From Shinella sp. CPCC 101442 (GTDB lineage Bacteria; Pseudomonadota; Alphaproteobacteria; Rhizobiales; Rhizobiaceae): 64,000 nucleotides of DNA. The notes under the pieces are model-generated. The model was not told where the DNA came from, did not search any database, and saw only the letters and a program-made list of their open reading frames with translations. The stretch is taken from the NCBI RefSeq assembly GCF_024704725.1, contig NZ_JALIQS010000001.1, positions 744,001-808,000 on the forward strand, written 5' to 3'. Made by a program: the position numbers and the translations under genes. Shown here one piece after another: positions 43,972-52,532 of the stretch. Position 1 is the stretch's first letter. Each line of letters begins with the position of its first letter.

Positions 43972-43992
43972 GTTAGTTTTTCTCACGCTAAT
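43972..43992. promoter_or_regulatory. GTTAG-N11-CTAAT in the LysR/arginase gap
   Basis: Near-inverted arms, 19 bp upstream of the LysR start codon, that fit the T-N11-A pattern of LysR sites. The CTAAT half matches the element reported for GcvA. Confidence 0.35.
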
Positions 43993-44138
43993 CGCTATAA
44001 CAATGTCAATTGCTTTTCCAGTCGTTTTATTACGATACTATGAAGAACGAGGGCAAAGCCCCGGGGGAACAAAATAGAAGACTTCTGCACCGGCCCCCGG
44101 TCTGCCTTCACATTTTCTAATGAAATGAGGTAGACACG

Positions 44139-45191
44139 ATGAGCGGCAGCAAGCTGGACGAACTCAAGGCGAAATACGGCGCAAGCCATGGCGGCGAAAT
44201 GTTCGATCCCGCCTTCCGCAAGGTCGCCGACAAGATCTTCACCAAGAACGGGACGCGCCTTGCGCCCTACGCCGGCGTCCCGACATTCCTCTCCGCGCCC
44301 TACATGCAGGTCGATGCCAACGAGCCCGATTTCGGCAACCTGCAGGTCGCCATCACCGGCGTGCCGATGGATCTCGGCGTCACCAACCGCCCGGGCTCGC
44401 GTTTCGGGCCGCGCGCCATGCGCACCATCGAGCGCATCGGCCCCTACAACCATGTCCTCGATTGCGCGCCGGTGCAGGAACTGCGCGTGGCCGATATCGG
44501 TGACGTGCCCTTCCAGAGCCGCTACCGCCTCGAACTCAGCCATGACGACATCGAGAAGCGCTTCAACCAGATCGTCGATGCCGGCGTGATTCCGCTTGCG
44601 GTCGGTGGCGACCATTCGATCACCCATCCGATCATGAAAGCGGTCGGCAAGAAGCAGCCGGTCGGCATGATCCATATCGACGCCCATTGCGATACGGGCG
44701 GCATGTTCGACCAGACGAAATTCCACCATGGCGGCCCGTTCCGCAACGCCGTGCTCGACGGCGTGCTCGACCCGACCCGCACCATCCAGATCGGCATCCG
44801 CGGTTCCTCCGAATATCTCTGGGAGTTCTCCTACGAGTCCGGCATGACCGTCATCCACGCGGAAGAAGTCAGCGGTCTGGGCATTCCCGCCATCATCGAA
44901 AAGGCGAAGGCCATCGTCGGCGACGGCCCGACCTATCTCTCCTTCGATATCGACAGCCTCGACCCGAGCTTTGCGCCCGGCACTGGCACGCCCGAGATCG
45001 GCGGCCTCACCACGCGGGAGGTTCTGGAGCTCATCCGCGGCCTCAAGGGCATCAATCTCGTCGGCGGCGATGTGGTGGAAGTCGCGCCGCAATATGACGC
45101 GACGACCAACAGCGCGCATGCCGGCGCGCAGGTTCTGTTCGAAATTCTCAGCCTAATGGTTTTCAGCCCTTCCGTGGCGCGGACGGCCTGA
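44139..45191 (+). CDS. Arginase-family amidinohydrolase (agmatinase/guanidinobutyrase type)
   Basis: Predicted 350-aa binuclear manganese ureohydrolase that would split a guanidino compound to urea and an amine. All metal motifs are present: GGDH (156-159), DAHCD (181-185) and SFDID (268-272, then SLDP). A long N-terminal extension of about 60 residues fits guanidinobutyrase and guanidinopropionase-type enzymes. The cluster with a polyamine-type importer, a nitrilase-family amidase and an aminotransferase supports guanidino catabolism. Agmatine, 4-guanidinobutyrate and 3-guanidinopropionate cannot be told apart from the sequence. Confidence 0.9.
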   Translation: MSGSKLDELKAKYGASHGGEMFDPAFRKVADKIFTKNGTRLAPYAGVPTFLSAPYMQVDANEPDFGNLQVAITGVPMDLGVTNRPGSRFGPRAMRTIERIGPYNHVLDCAPVQELRVADIGDVPFQSRYRLELSHDDIEKRFNQIVDAGVIPLAVGGDHSITHPIMKAVGKKQPVGMIHIDAHCDTGGMFDQTKFHHGGPFRNAVLDGVLDPTRTIQIGIRGSSEYLWEFSYESGMTVIHAEEVSGLGIPAIIEKAKAIVGDGPTYLSFDIDSLDPSFAPGTGTPEIGGLTTREVLELIRGLKGINLVGGDVVEVAPQYDATTNSAHAGAQVLFEILSLMVFSPSVARTA

Positions 45192-45259
45192 CGTAGAATA
45201 GCAACAACGGGAACGCTCCGGCCGGATCAACCGGTCGGCCTAACAGGAGAAAGACCACT

Positions 45260-46348
45260 ATGCGTGACATCCTCAAGACCAATGTCAGCCGCCGCGCCGT
45301 GCTGGGCGCCGGCGTTGCCGGCGCCTCGCTGCTCGCCATGCCGGCGATCCTGCGTGCGCAGGACAAGTCGCTGAAGGTCGGCGTCTACGGCGGCTATTTC
45401 AAGGACTCCTTCGACAAGAACATCTTTGCGGATTTCACCAAGGAGACCGGCATCGCCGTCGAATCGATCGCCGAGCCGACCGGTGAAGCCTGGCTCGTCC
45501 AGCTCGAACAGGCCGCCAAGGCCGGCCAGGCTCCGGCCGACGTCTCCATGATGTCGCAGGTCGCCATGCTGAAGGGCCAGTCGACCGAACTCTGGGCGCC
45601 GCTCGATGCGGCAAAGATCCCGAATCTGTCGAACCTCATCGATCACTTCGTCAACAAATATCCGGATGGCCGCCTCGCCGGCGTCGGCGCCGTTGCCTGG
45701 TACATCACGCTCGTCACCAACACGGATGTCTTCAAGGAAGCTCCGACCTCCTGGACGGCCCTCTGGGATCCGGCAAACGCCGACAAGCTCGGCCTGCTGG
45801 CACTCGTTTCCAACTCGTTCCTGCTGGAAGTGACCGCCAAGACCCATTTCGGCGGCACCAACGCGCTCGACACGGAGGAAGGTCTCCTCAAGGCGTTCGA
45901 AAAGCTCGCCGAGGTCAAGCCGAACGTTCGCCTGTGGTACCGTGACGAAGCCCAGTTCGAGCAGTCGCTGAAGTCGGGCGAAATCCCGATGGGCCAGTAC
46001 TACCACGACGTAACGGGCCTTGCCGCCGCTGACGGCCAGCCTGTGCGCTCTACCTTCCCGAAGGAAGGCGGCATCATGGACTCCGGTTGCTGGGCGCTGT
46101 CGCGCGCTTCGAGCAAGGTCGAGGAAGCCCACATCTTCATCAACTACATGAGCCAGCCGAAGATCCAGGCGCTGCTGTCGCGCAAGGTCGGCACCGCGCC
46201 CACCGTCAAACGCGACCTCATCGACCTCACGGCCGAAGAGTTCGCGGCGGTGTCCTCGGATATCGATCCGATCATCCCGCGCTACGACCTCTATACGACC
46301 AAGGCCGACTGGCTGAACCAGAAGTGGACGGAAATGATCGCAGGCTGA
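45260..46348 (+). CDS. Polyamine-type ABC binding protein with Tat-like signal (cluster B)
   Basis: Predicted 362-aa PotD-like periplasmic binding protein. The N-terminus has a Tat-like SRRAVLG at residues 10-16, a hydrophobic stretch and a cleavage region near LRAQD. LKVGVYGGYFKDSFDKNIF begins the mature protein. It lies 68 bp after the arginase-family gene and precedes its ATPase gene. The Tat-type signal suggests export in a folded state. The ligand is probably a guanidino or amine compound, inferred from context. Confidence 0.87.
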   Translation: MRDILKTNVSRRAVLGAGVAGASLLAMPAILRAQDKSLKVGVYGGYFKDSFDKNIFADFTKETGIAVESIAEPTGEAWLVQLEQAAKAGQAPADVSMMSQVAMLKGQSTELWAPLDAAKIPNLSNLIDHFVNKYPDGRLAGVGAVAWYITLVTNTDVFKEAPTSWTALWDPANADKLGLLALVSNSFLLEVTAKTHFGGTNALDTEEGLLKAFEKLAEVKPNVRLWYRDEAQFEQSLKSGEIPMGQYYHDVTGLAAADGQPVRSTFPKEGGIMDSGCWALSRASSKVEEAHIFINYMSQPKIQALLSRKVGTAPTVKRDLIDLTAEEFAAVSSDIDPIIPRYDLYTTKADWLNQKWTEMIAG

Positions 46349-46368
46349 TCCCTGCCTTTCCTGAAAAC

Positions 46369-46397
46369 GACCGGCCGGCTTCGATAGCCGGCCGGTC
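46369..46397 (+). repeat. Stem-loop after the cluster B binding-protein gene
   Basis: Perfect 11-bp stem (GACCGGCCGGC and GCCGGCCGGTC) with a 7-nt loop, 20 bp past the stop codon. No T-run. It separates the binding-protein gene from the ATPase and permease genes. Confidence 0.8.
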
Positions 46398-46427
46398 TCC
46401 AACCCGTCAGCGCCGAGCGGAGCCCCA

Positions 46428-47462
46428 ATGTCCGGATTGACCCTCCAGAATATCGTCAAGCAGTTCGGCCAGTTCACGGCCGTGAAGAATGTAGAACTTA
46501 CCGTGCCGCATGGCACCTTCGTCTGCCTTCTCGGCCCGTCCGGCTGCGGCAAGACCACGCTGATGCGCATGGTCGCCGGTCTCGACCTGCCGACCAGCGG
46601 CGCGATCAAGCTCGACGGCAAGGACATCACCAACGTTCCCACGCACAAGCGCGACCTCGGCATGGTCTTCCAGTCGCTGGCGCTCTTCCCCCACCTGACG
46701 GTCGGCGAAAACATCGCCTACTCCTTGCGCATCCGCGGCGTTGGCAAGGAGGAGCAGAAGAAGCGCGTCGACGAGCTTCTTTCGATGATCCACCTCACCG
46801 GCTATGCCGACCGCCCTGTCGCAAAACTCTCCGGCGGCCAGCGCCAGCGTGTGGCAATTGCCCGCGCGCTTGCCATCTCGCCGAAACTGTTCCTGCTCGA
46901 CGAGCCGCTTTCGGCCCTCGACGCCAAGCTGCGCGAGGCCATGCAGGTGGAACTGCGCCAGCTCCAGCAGCGGCTCGGCATCACCACCATCGTCGTCACC
47001 CACGACCAGCGTGAAGCCATGACCATGGCCGACACGGTCGTCGTGATGAACAGTGGCGAAATCCGCCAGGCCGCCGCTCCGGTGGAAATTTATCGCCGGC
47101 CCGCCGACACCTTCGTTGCCGACTTCATCGGCATGACAAACCTCATCGATTTCAGCGCCGATGGCGCCGGTGCGCACGTGCTCGGCGCCGCAATCCCCGG
47201 CCTCTCGGTTCCAGCAGGCCTCAAGTCCGGCATTATTTCGGTCCGTCCGGAAGACGTGCATCTCACCGCGCCCGGCAACGCGCCGGTCACGGGTACCGTC
47301 ACCTTCGTGCGCGATCTCGGCGGCACGATCGAGACCTTCGTGGAAGCCGCCGGCAAGCAGATCGTCGCCGTCTCCATGCCGAATGCCCGGCCGGACGTCA
47401 GCGTCGGCCAGTCCGTCGGGATCCAGCTCAACCCTGATGACTGCGTGGTGCTGAAGTCATGA
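46428..47462 (+). CDS. ABC transporter ATPase (cluster B)
   Basis: Predicted 344-aa PotA-like ATPase. Walker A is GPSGCGKT at 36-43, the signature is LSGGQRQRVAIARAL, and Walker B and switch are [10 protein letters not shown] and VTHDQREAM. The C-terminal domain is TOBE-like. It overlaps the first permease gene by four bases. It energises import with the two permeases downstream. Confidence 0.94.
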   Translation: MSGLTLQNIVKQFGQFTAVKNVELTVPHGTFVCLLGPSGCGKTTLMRMVAGLDLPTSGAIKLDGKDITNVPTHKRDLGMVFQSLALFPHLTVGENIAYSLRIRGVGKEEQKKRVDELLSMIHLTGYADRPVAKLSGGQRQRVAIARALAISPKLFLLDEPLSALDAKLREAMQVELRQLQQRLGITTIVVTHDQREAMTMADTVVVMNSGEIRQAAAPVEIYRRPADTFVADFIGMTNLIDFSADGAGAHVLGAAIPGLSVPAGLKSGIISVRPEDVHLTAPGNAPVTGTVTFVRDLGGTIETFVEAAGKQIVAVSMPNARPDVSVGQSVGIQLNPDDCVVLKS

Positions 47463-48313
47463 GACGCGAAGCCCCGCAAAAACTCACCGACTATGGCCCG
47501 CTGGTCTTCCCCGCCGGCATGCTGATCGTGTTCTTCGTCGTGCCCTTCGCGACGATGATCGCCGTTTCCTTCTTCCGGCGCGATCCGTCCGGCTTCTACA
47601 CACCGGATTTCGTCTTCGACAACTATGCCCGGTTCCTCAGCCTGTTCTTCGGCAAGGTGCTCGGCTTCTCGCTGTTCCTGGCGGTCACTGTCGCCATCTG
47701 CTGCGTCGTGCTGGCCGTGCCCTTCACCTACCTGCTTTCGCGCGCGAAACGCCGGACGCAGGTGCTCTGGCTGGTCGCGCTGCTGTCGATCCTGTCGCTT
47801 TCGGAAGTCATCATCGGCTTTGCCTGGTCGACGCTGTTTTCACGCACTGCCGGCATCACCAATCTTCTCGTGATGCTCGGCATCATGGATCAACCGGTGG
47901 CGCTGAACCCGAGTTTCGGTGCGGTGCTGACGGCCATGACCTACCAGGCGCTACCCTATACCGTGCTCGTGCTCTATCCCGCCTTGGTGCGGCTCGACCC
48001 GACCCTGACGGAGGCCGCGCGCACGCTCGGCGCTTCGCCGGTCAAATCCTTCTTCACCGTCGTCGTACCGGCACTCAGAAACACCATCGTCGCCACGCTG
48101 ATCATGGTCTTCATCTTCGCGCTCGGCTCCTACCTGCTGCCGCAGATCCTCGGCCGGCCGCAGCATTGGACGCTTTCGGTGCTCATCACCGACCAGGCGA
48201 TTTACCAGTCCAACATGCCGTTCGCCGCCGCCATGGCCGTTTTCCTCGTGCTCGTGACACTCGGCCTCGTCGCACTCACGGTCATTGCCGGCCGCAAGGG
48301 AGAAGCCGCATGA
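47459..48313 (+). CDS. ABC permease, PotB-like (cluster B)
   Basis: Predicted 284-aa membrane protein with six hydrophobic segments. The EAA loop is TEAARTLGASPVKSFFTVVVPAL. It overlaps both the ATPase gene and the second permease gene as ATGA. It forms the membrane channel together with the next permease. Confidence 0.92.
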   Translation: MRREAPQKLTDYGPLVFPAGMLIVFFVVPFATMIAVSFFRRDPSGFYTPDFVFDNYARFLSLFFGKVLGFSLFLAVTVAICCVVLAVPFTYLLSRAKRRTQVLWLVALLSILSLSEVIIGFAWSTLFSRTAGITNLLVMLGIMDQPVALNPSFGAVLTAMTYQALPYTVLVLYPALVRLDPTLTEAARTLGASPVKSFFTVVVPALRNTIVATLIMVFIFALGSYLLPQILGRPQHWTLSVLITDQAIYQSNMPFAAAMAVFLVLVTLGLVALTVIAGRKGEAA

Positions 48314-49107
48314 ACGGTCTTTTGCAAAAGGTCTATTTCGGCCTCGTCGGCCTCTTCCTGTCGCTGCCGCTCATCGTCGTTGCCGGCGTATCCGTAAACG
48401 AGAAGCAGGATCTGGCCTTCCCGCCGAAGGGTTTTTCGCTCGGCTGGTACGGCGAGATTTTCGCCAATGTCGAGTGGCGCAACGCGCTTTTCGCCTCGAT
48501 CACGCTGGCGGCGCTTTCGGCCGCCGTCGCACTGCTGATCGCACTGCCGCTCGCCTGGTTCCTCTGGCGGCGCCATGCGCCCTGGGCAAATATCTTCCAG
48601 CTGCTCGGTATCGCACCGTTCACGCTACCGCCTGTTATCACGGCGCTCGGCCTGCTCACCTTCTGGGCCGCGACGGGCTTCTACGGCCAGCCGGCGACCG
48701 CCGTCATCAGCCATGCGATCTTCTTCGTGACGCTGCCGCTGGTGACGCTGTCGCTCGGCTTTTCCTCCATCGACCGCTCGCTGGTGGAAGCCGCCGCGAC
48801 GATGGGCGCCGATGACCGCACGATCTTCCGCACGGTTGTCCTGCCGCTGATCCTGCCCTACCTGATCTCCGGTTATGCGTTCGCCTTCGTGCTGTCGCTC
48901 AACGAGTATATCGTTGCCTATATGACGATCGGCTTCACGATGGAAACGCTGCCGATCAAGATCTTCAATGCGCTGCGCTACGGCTATACGCCGACCATGG
49001 CCTCGGTCACGATCCTCTTCGTGGCGATCGCGGCCACGATCTTCGGCCTCGTCGCGCGCTTCGGCGACCTGCCGAAGCTGCTCGGCGCCATGTCGTCAAA
49101 GGACTAG
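48310..49107 (+). CDS. ABC permease, PotC-like (cluster B)
   Basis: Predicted 265-aa permease with six transmembrane segments, an EAA loop (VEAAATMGADDRTIFRTVVLPLI region) and the PotC-like SLNEYIVAYMTIGF. The ATG at 48310 overlaps the stop codon of the first permease as ATGA. The nitrilase-family gene starts 6 bp downstream. Confidence 0.93.
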   Translation: MNGLLQKVYFGLVGLFLSLPLIVVAGVSVNEKQDLAFPPKGFSLGWYGEIFANVEWRNALFASITLAALSAAVALLIALPLAWFLWRRHAPWANIFQLLGIAPFTLPPVITALGLLTFWAATGFYGQPATAVISHAIFFVTLPLVTLSLGFSSIDRSLVEAAATMGADDRTIFRTVVLPLILPYLISGYAFAFVLSLNEYIVAYMTIGFTMETLPIKIFNALRYGYTPTMASVTILFVAIAATIFGLVARFGDLPKLLGAMSSKD

Positions 49108-49113
49108 AAAACC

Positions 49114-49896
49114 ATGCGGATCGCCGCCCTTCAGATGCATGCGATTGCCGGTGACGGCGAGGCGAATATGGAGCGCATCGCGGCCGCCGCCGCCGATGCG
49201 GCCGGGGGTGGCGCCAAGCTGCTGATCGTGCCGGAGCTTGCCGTCACCGGTTACGGGGCAGGCGAGGCGGCGTTCGAAAAACTCGCCTCTCCCGCGACGG
49301 GCGCGGTGGCCGAACGCCTCAGCGCGATTGCGCGGGACAACGGGATCGCCATCGTGGCCGGCTTTGCCGAGCAGGAGGGCACGCTGACCTACAACAGCGC
49401 GCTCTTCACCGACGGCATCGGCACCAATGCCGTCTACCGCAAATCCCATCTCTACGGCGAATACGAACGCAACGTCTTCAAGCCCGGCACGCCCGCCTCC
49501 GTCATGGTGGAACTCGGCGGCATCAGGCTCGGCATGCTGATCTGCTACGACGTGGAATTTCCGGAAAACGTGCGCCGTCTTGCGCTTGCCGGTGCCGACC
49601 TGGTCGTAGTTCCCACCGCATTGCCCAAGGGCTCCTCCGGCACCTTCATCGCCAATCACATGATCCAGGTGCGTGCCTTCGAAAACCAGGTCTTCGTCGC
49701 CTATATCAACCACTGCGGCGCCGACGACAATTTCACCTATGCAGGCTTGTCGCGTATCGCTGCACCCGACGGCAAGCTGCTCGCCGAAGCGCCGGCTGAA
49801 GGCGAAACCCTGCTCTTTGCGGAAATCCGTCCCGAGGACTATGCCAGGTCACGGGCGGAAAACACCTATCTCGTCGATCTCGGCCGCCCGAGCTAG
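49114..49896 (+). CDS. Nitrilase-superfamily carbon-nitrogen hydrolase
   Basis: Predicted 260-aa amidase of the nitrilase superfamily. The catalytic triad is Glu41 (VPELAVTGYG), Lys110 (VYRKSHLYGEYE) and Cys144 (MLICYDVEFPE). It would hydrolyse an amide or nitrile to a carboxylic acid. As the last gene of the arginase-ABC operon it could convert an imported amide, such as a guanidino-alkanamide, to the acid used by the hydrolase. Its stop codon overlaps by 4 bp the converging EamA gene. Confidence 0.9.
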   Translation: MRIAALQMHAIAGDGEANMERIAAAAADAAGGGAKLLIVPELAVTGYGAGEAAFEKLASPATGAVAERLSAIARDNGIAIVAGFAEQEGTLTYNSALFTDGIGTNAVYRKSHLYGEYERNVFKPGTPASVMVELGGIRLGMLICYDVEFPENVRRLALAGADLVVVPTALPKGSSGTFIANHMIQVRAFENQVFVAYINHCGADDNFTYAGLSRIAAPDGKLLAEAPAEGETLLFAEIRPEDYARSRAENTYLVDLGRPS

Positions 49897-50768
49897 AGGC
49901 TGATCAAGGCAGTCCCGGCCACCGCCAGCGCCGCACCGATCCAGGCGGGAGCCGACGGCGAGATGCCGGTGCGCGCCCAGACCATGGGCAGGATGACGAT
50001 GGGCGTCATCGACGAGAGCGTTGTGACGACCCCGACATTGCCATGCGCCAGCGCCGCCATCAGGAGCGACATGCCGAGGCCGACGCCGAGGAAGGCGGAA
50101 CCGACAGCAAAACCCAGCGATCGCTTCGCAATGTTCGACGCCGGTTTCAGCGCCGGATGCGGCACGGCCATCAACAACAGGAAGAACAGCGCCGCAAGGC
50201 CGGACCGGACCGCCATGGCCGTAAAGGGCTCGACGCCGCCAACCATGGCCGGCCGCGCGGCGAGGCTGCCGAGCGCTTGTCCGAAAGCGGTAACGACACC
50301 CAGCACGATACCGAGCCAGGGCGTTCGCTCCACCTTGGCTTTTGAGGACGACCGGCCGCTGATCGCCAGCAGGATGCCTGAAAGAACGCAGGCGATGCCG
50401 ATGCCCTGCTGGCCCGACAGGGTTTCGCCCAGAAAGAAATAGCCGAGCACCACCGCGAAAGGTGAAGCGAGCGAGAAGAGAAGGGCCGTGGTGCGCGGGC
50501 CGGCCGTGTAGATCGTCGCGAAATAGGTCGTGCTGGCGATGACGATGCCGAAGAGGCTGGAAACCGCGAGATAGCCGAATTGCCAGAGTTCCACGGTGCG
50601 CCAGCCGCCAAGGAGAAGCGAAACGGCGGCCGTCATCAGAAAGGCGGCGCCCATCTGCAGGCGTGCGAGATCGAAGAGCGGCAGGCGGCCCTGCAATTCG
50701 CTGACGAGCATGCCGCTCATCGCAATGCAGACGGCGGCGGACAGGGCGAGAATTTCAGCGATGTACAT
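49893..50768 (-). CDS. EamA-family transporter
   Basis: Predicted 291-aa DMT-superfamily membrane protein with ten hydrophobic segments. Typical segments are YTAGPRTTALLFSLASPFAVVLGYFFLGE (shortened to its position near residue 115) and a second repeat with GVVTTLSSMTPIVILPM. The ATG at 50768 has no ribosome-binding site, because a terminator ends just before it. An internal start or leaderless translation is possible. The gene converges on the nitrilase gene. Substrate unknown. Confidence 0.82.
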   Translation of the reverse strand: MYIAEILALSAAVCIAMSGMLVSELQGRLPLFDLARLQMGAAFLMTAAVSLLLGGWRTVELWQFGYLAVSSLFGIVIASTTYFATIYTAGPRTTALLFSLASPFAVVLGYFFLGETLSGQQGIGIACVLSGILLAISGRSSSKAKVERTPWLGIVLGVVTAFGQALGSLAARPAMVGGVEPFTAMAVRSGLAALFFLLLMAVPHPALKPASNIAKRSLGFAVGSAFLGVGLGMSLLMAALAHGNVGVVTTLSSMTPIVILPMVWARTGISPSAPAWIGAALAVAGTALISL

Positions 50769-50769
50769 G

Positions 50770-50797
50770 AAAAGGCCGGGCGGTTGAATGCCCGGCC
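50770..50797 (-). terminator. Terminator after the YtcJ-like amidohydrolase gene
   Basis: Perfect 8-bp stem GGCCGGGC and GCCCGGCC with an 8-nt loop. On the minus strand TTTT follows at 50773-50770. It ends one base before the EamA start codon. Confidence 0.8.
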
Positions 50798-50840
50798 TAT
50801 CGCATGGATTCGGTCTGCCCGATAGGGCCTCTTTTCCAGA

Positions 50841-52511
50841 TCAGGCCTGATAGGTGATCCGGCCGTCGCAGATGGTGGTGACGGGGCGAACCGTTGCGAG
50901 CTTCGTGAAGTCGGTTGCCTCGACGTCGGCCGAAAGCACGACGATATCGGCGAGATAGCCGGGCTTCAGAACCCCCTTGCGGTCTTCCATGAACTCAACC
51001 CAGGCGCCGTTCTTCGTATAGGCGGCAAGCGTCTCGTGCAGTGAAAGCCGCTCGTCCTTCATGCCGTCCTTCCAGACCTCGCGCGACATGGCGCACTGGA
51101 TGCAGTTCATCGGATCGAGCGGGGAGACCGGCCAGTCTGTGGCAAACACGATCTCGGCGCCGGCGTCGACCAACGTGCGCCAGGCAAAGGCATAGGGCCA
51201 GCGGTCCTCGCCGATATAGGAGAGATACGGTTCCAGCGGCAGGCCGGCGCTGCCCGGCGGGTGGGTCGGCTGCATGGAAGCGACGGTGCCGAGCTCCTTG
51301 AAGCGCTTGATATCGTCGGGATGCACGACCTCGATATGCTCAATGCGGTTGCGGCTGTCACGCATGCCGTTCGCCTCGATGGCAGCCTCGTAGCCGTTCA
51401 GCACCATGCGCACCGCACCGTCGCCGATGGCGTGCACGGCAACCGGCAGGCCGAGCTTGTCGGAGGCGATGGCGACGTCGTTGAAGTGTTCCTGCGAGAA
51501 GAGCGGATCACCCTTCAGGCCCGGCTGGTGGCAATAGTCGTCGACGAAGACGGCGGTTCCGGATTCCGTCACGCCGTCCATGAACAGTTTGACGAAGTCC
51601 GAGCGCAGGCGATCCGAGTTGAAACGTTCGCGCCACGCGGCCGCCTTGGTCTCGAGGTCGGAAAGCGGCATGAAGTTCTTCATGTGGAAGGGCATGCGCA
51701 CGCGCACCGGCAGACCGCCCGTCTTCTCGATCTCGTCGAGCATTTCCAGCTGGTAGAGGCTGCCGTCCATGTTCTGCAGCGACGTGATGCCGAGCGACGC
51801 GACGTAGGCCAGACCTTCCTTGAGGATATCGATATCGCCGGCGCGCTCTTCCGTCGTCACGTGCTCCGGATCGCCGCCCGTGCCGACGCCGAGCATTTCG
51901 CGGCCACCCGTTTCGCTGAGCGAGGAAACCGGGCGGATGGCGTTGCTTTCGCGCAATTCGCCACTGGCAAGCCCGTCGTCGCCCATGACGATCTCGTTGC
52001 CCACACCGACATCGCGGCCTTCAAGGATACCGCCGAGCTTCAGTGCGAGCGTGTTCGCCCAGGCGGTGTGATGGTCCGGAGCGAAGATCAGCACGGCACG
52101 GTCCGGCAGGATGCGGTCGAGGTGATGGCGCGTCACGCGTTCGTCGTCGGAAAGGATCGTGTAGTCGGCGTGCTGGGCGATCAGCAACTGGCGTTCCGGA
52201 TACTCTTCGGCATAGGCCTTCAACGCCTTATCCAGCGCATCAAAGCCCTTCATTCCGTAAAGCGAGAGTTCGCGCAGCTCGGCGGAACCGCCGAAAATGT
52301 GCATATGCGCCTCGTTGAAGCCGGGCAGGACCGTCGCGCCCTTGGCATCGATCACATGCGTATCGGGGCCGGAAAAGGCATCGATCTGGGCTTCGGAACC
52401 AACGGCCAGAATGCGGTTTCCGGAAACGGCAACCGCGCTCGCACGCGGATTCGCCTCGTCCATCGTCAACACCCGCGCATTGCGGATGATAAAGCTCGCT
52501 TCGGTCTGCAT
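50841..52511 (-). CDS. YtcJ-like metal-dependent amidohydrolase
   Basis: Predicted 556-aa cytoplasmic amidohydrolase of the YtcJ/Amidohydro_3 family. The metal motif HMH is at residues 69-71 (GFNEAHMHIFGG). Later segments are LPVAVHAIGDGA (metal-ligand His) and FATDWPVSPLDP, the catalytic Asp region. Such enzymes cleave amide or cyclic-amide bonds. It is the last gene of cluster C, 21 bp after the serine hydrolase. Its target may be the imported solute. No more specific call is justified. Confidence 0.87.
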   Translation of the reverse strand: MQTEASFIIRNARVLTMDEANPRASAVAVSGNRILAVGSEAQIDAFSGPDTHVIDAKGATVLPGFNEAHMHIFGGSAELRELSLYGMKGFDALDKALKAYAEEYPERQLLIAQHADYTILSDDERVTRHHLDRILPDRAVLIFAPDHHTAWANTLALKLGGILEGRDVGVGNEIVMGDDGLASGELRESNAIRPVSSLSETGGREMLGVGTGGDPEHVTTEERAGDIDILKEGLAYVASLGITSLQNMDGSLYQLEMLDEIEKTGGLPVRVRMPFHMKNFMPLSDLETKAAAWRERFNSDRLRSDFVKLFMDGVTESGTAVFVDDYCHQPGLKGDPLFSQEHFNDVAIASDKLGLPVAVHAIGDGAVRMVLNGYEAAIEANGMRDSRNRIEHIEVVHPDDIKRFKELGTVASMQPTHPPGSAGLPLEPYLSYIGEDRWPYAFAWRTLVDAGAEIVFATDWPVSPLDPMNCIQCAMSREVWKDGMKDERLSLHETLAAYTKNGAWVEFMEDRKGVLKPGYLADIVVLSADVEATDFTKLATVRPVTTICDGRITYQA

Positions 52512-52532
52512 GGCGTGTTTCCTCGGTGTTAT

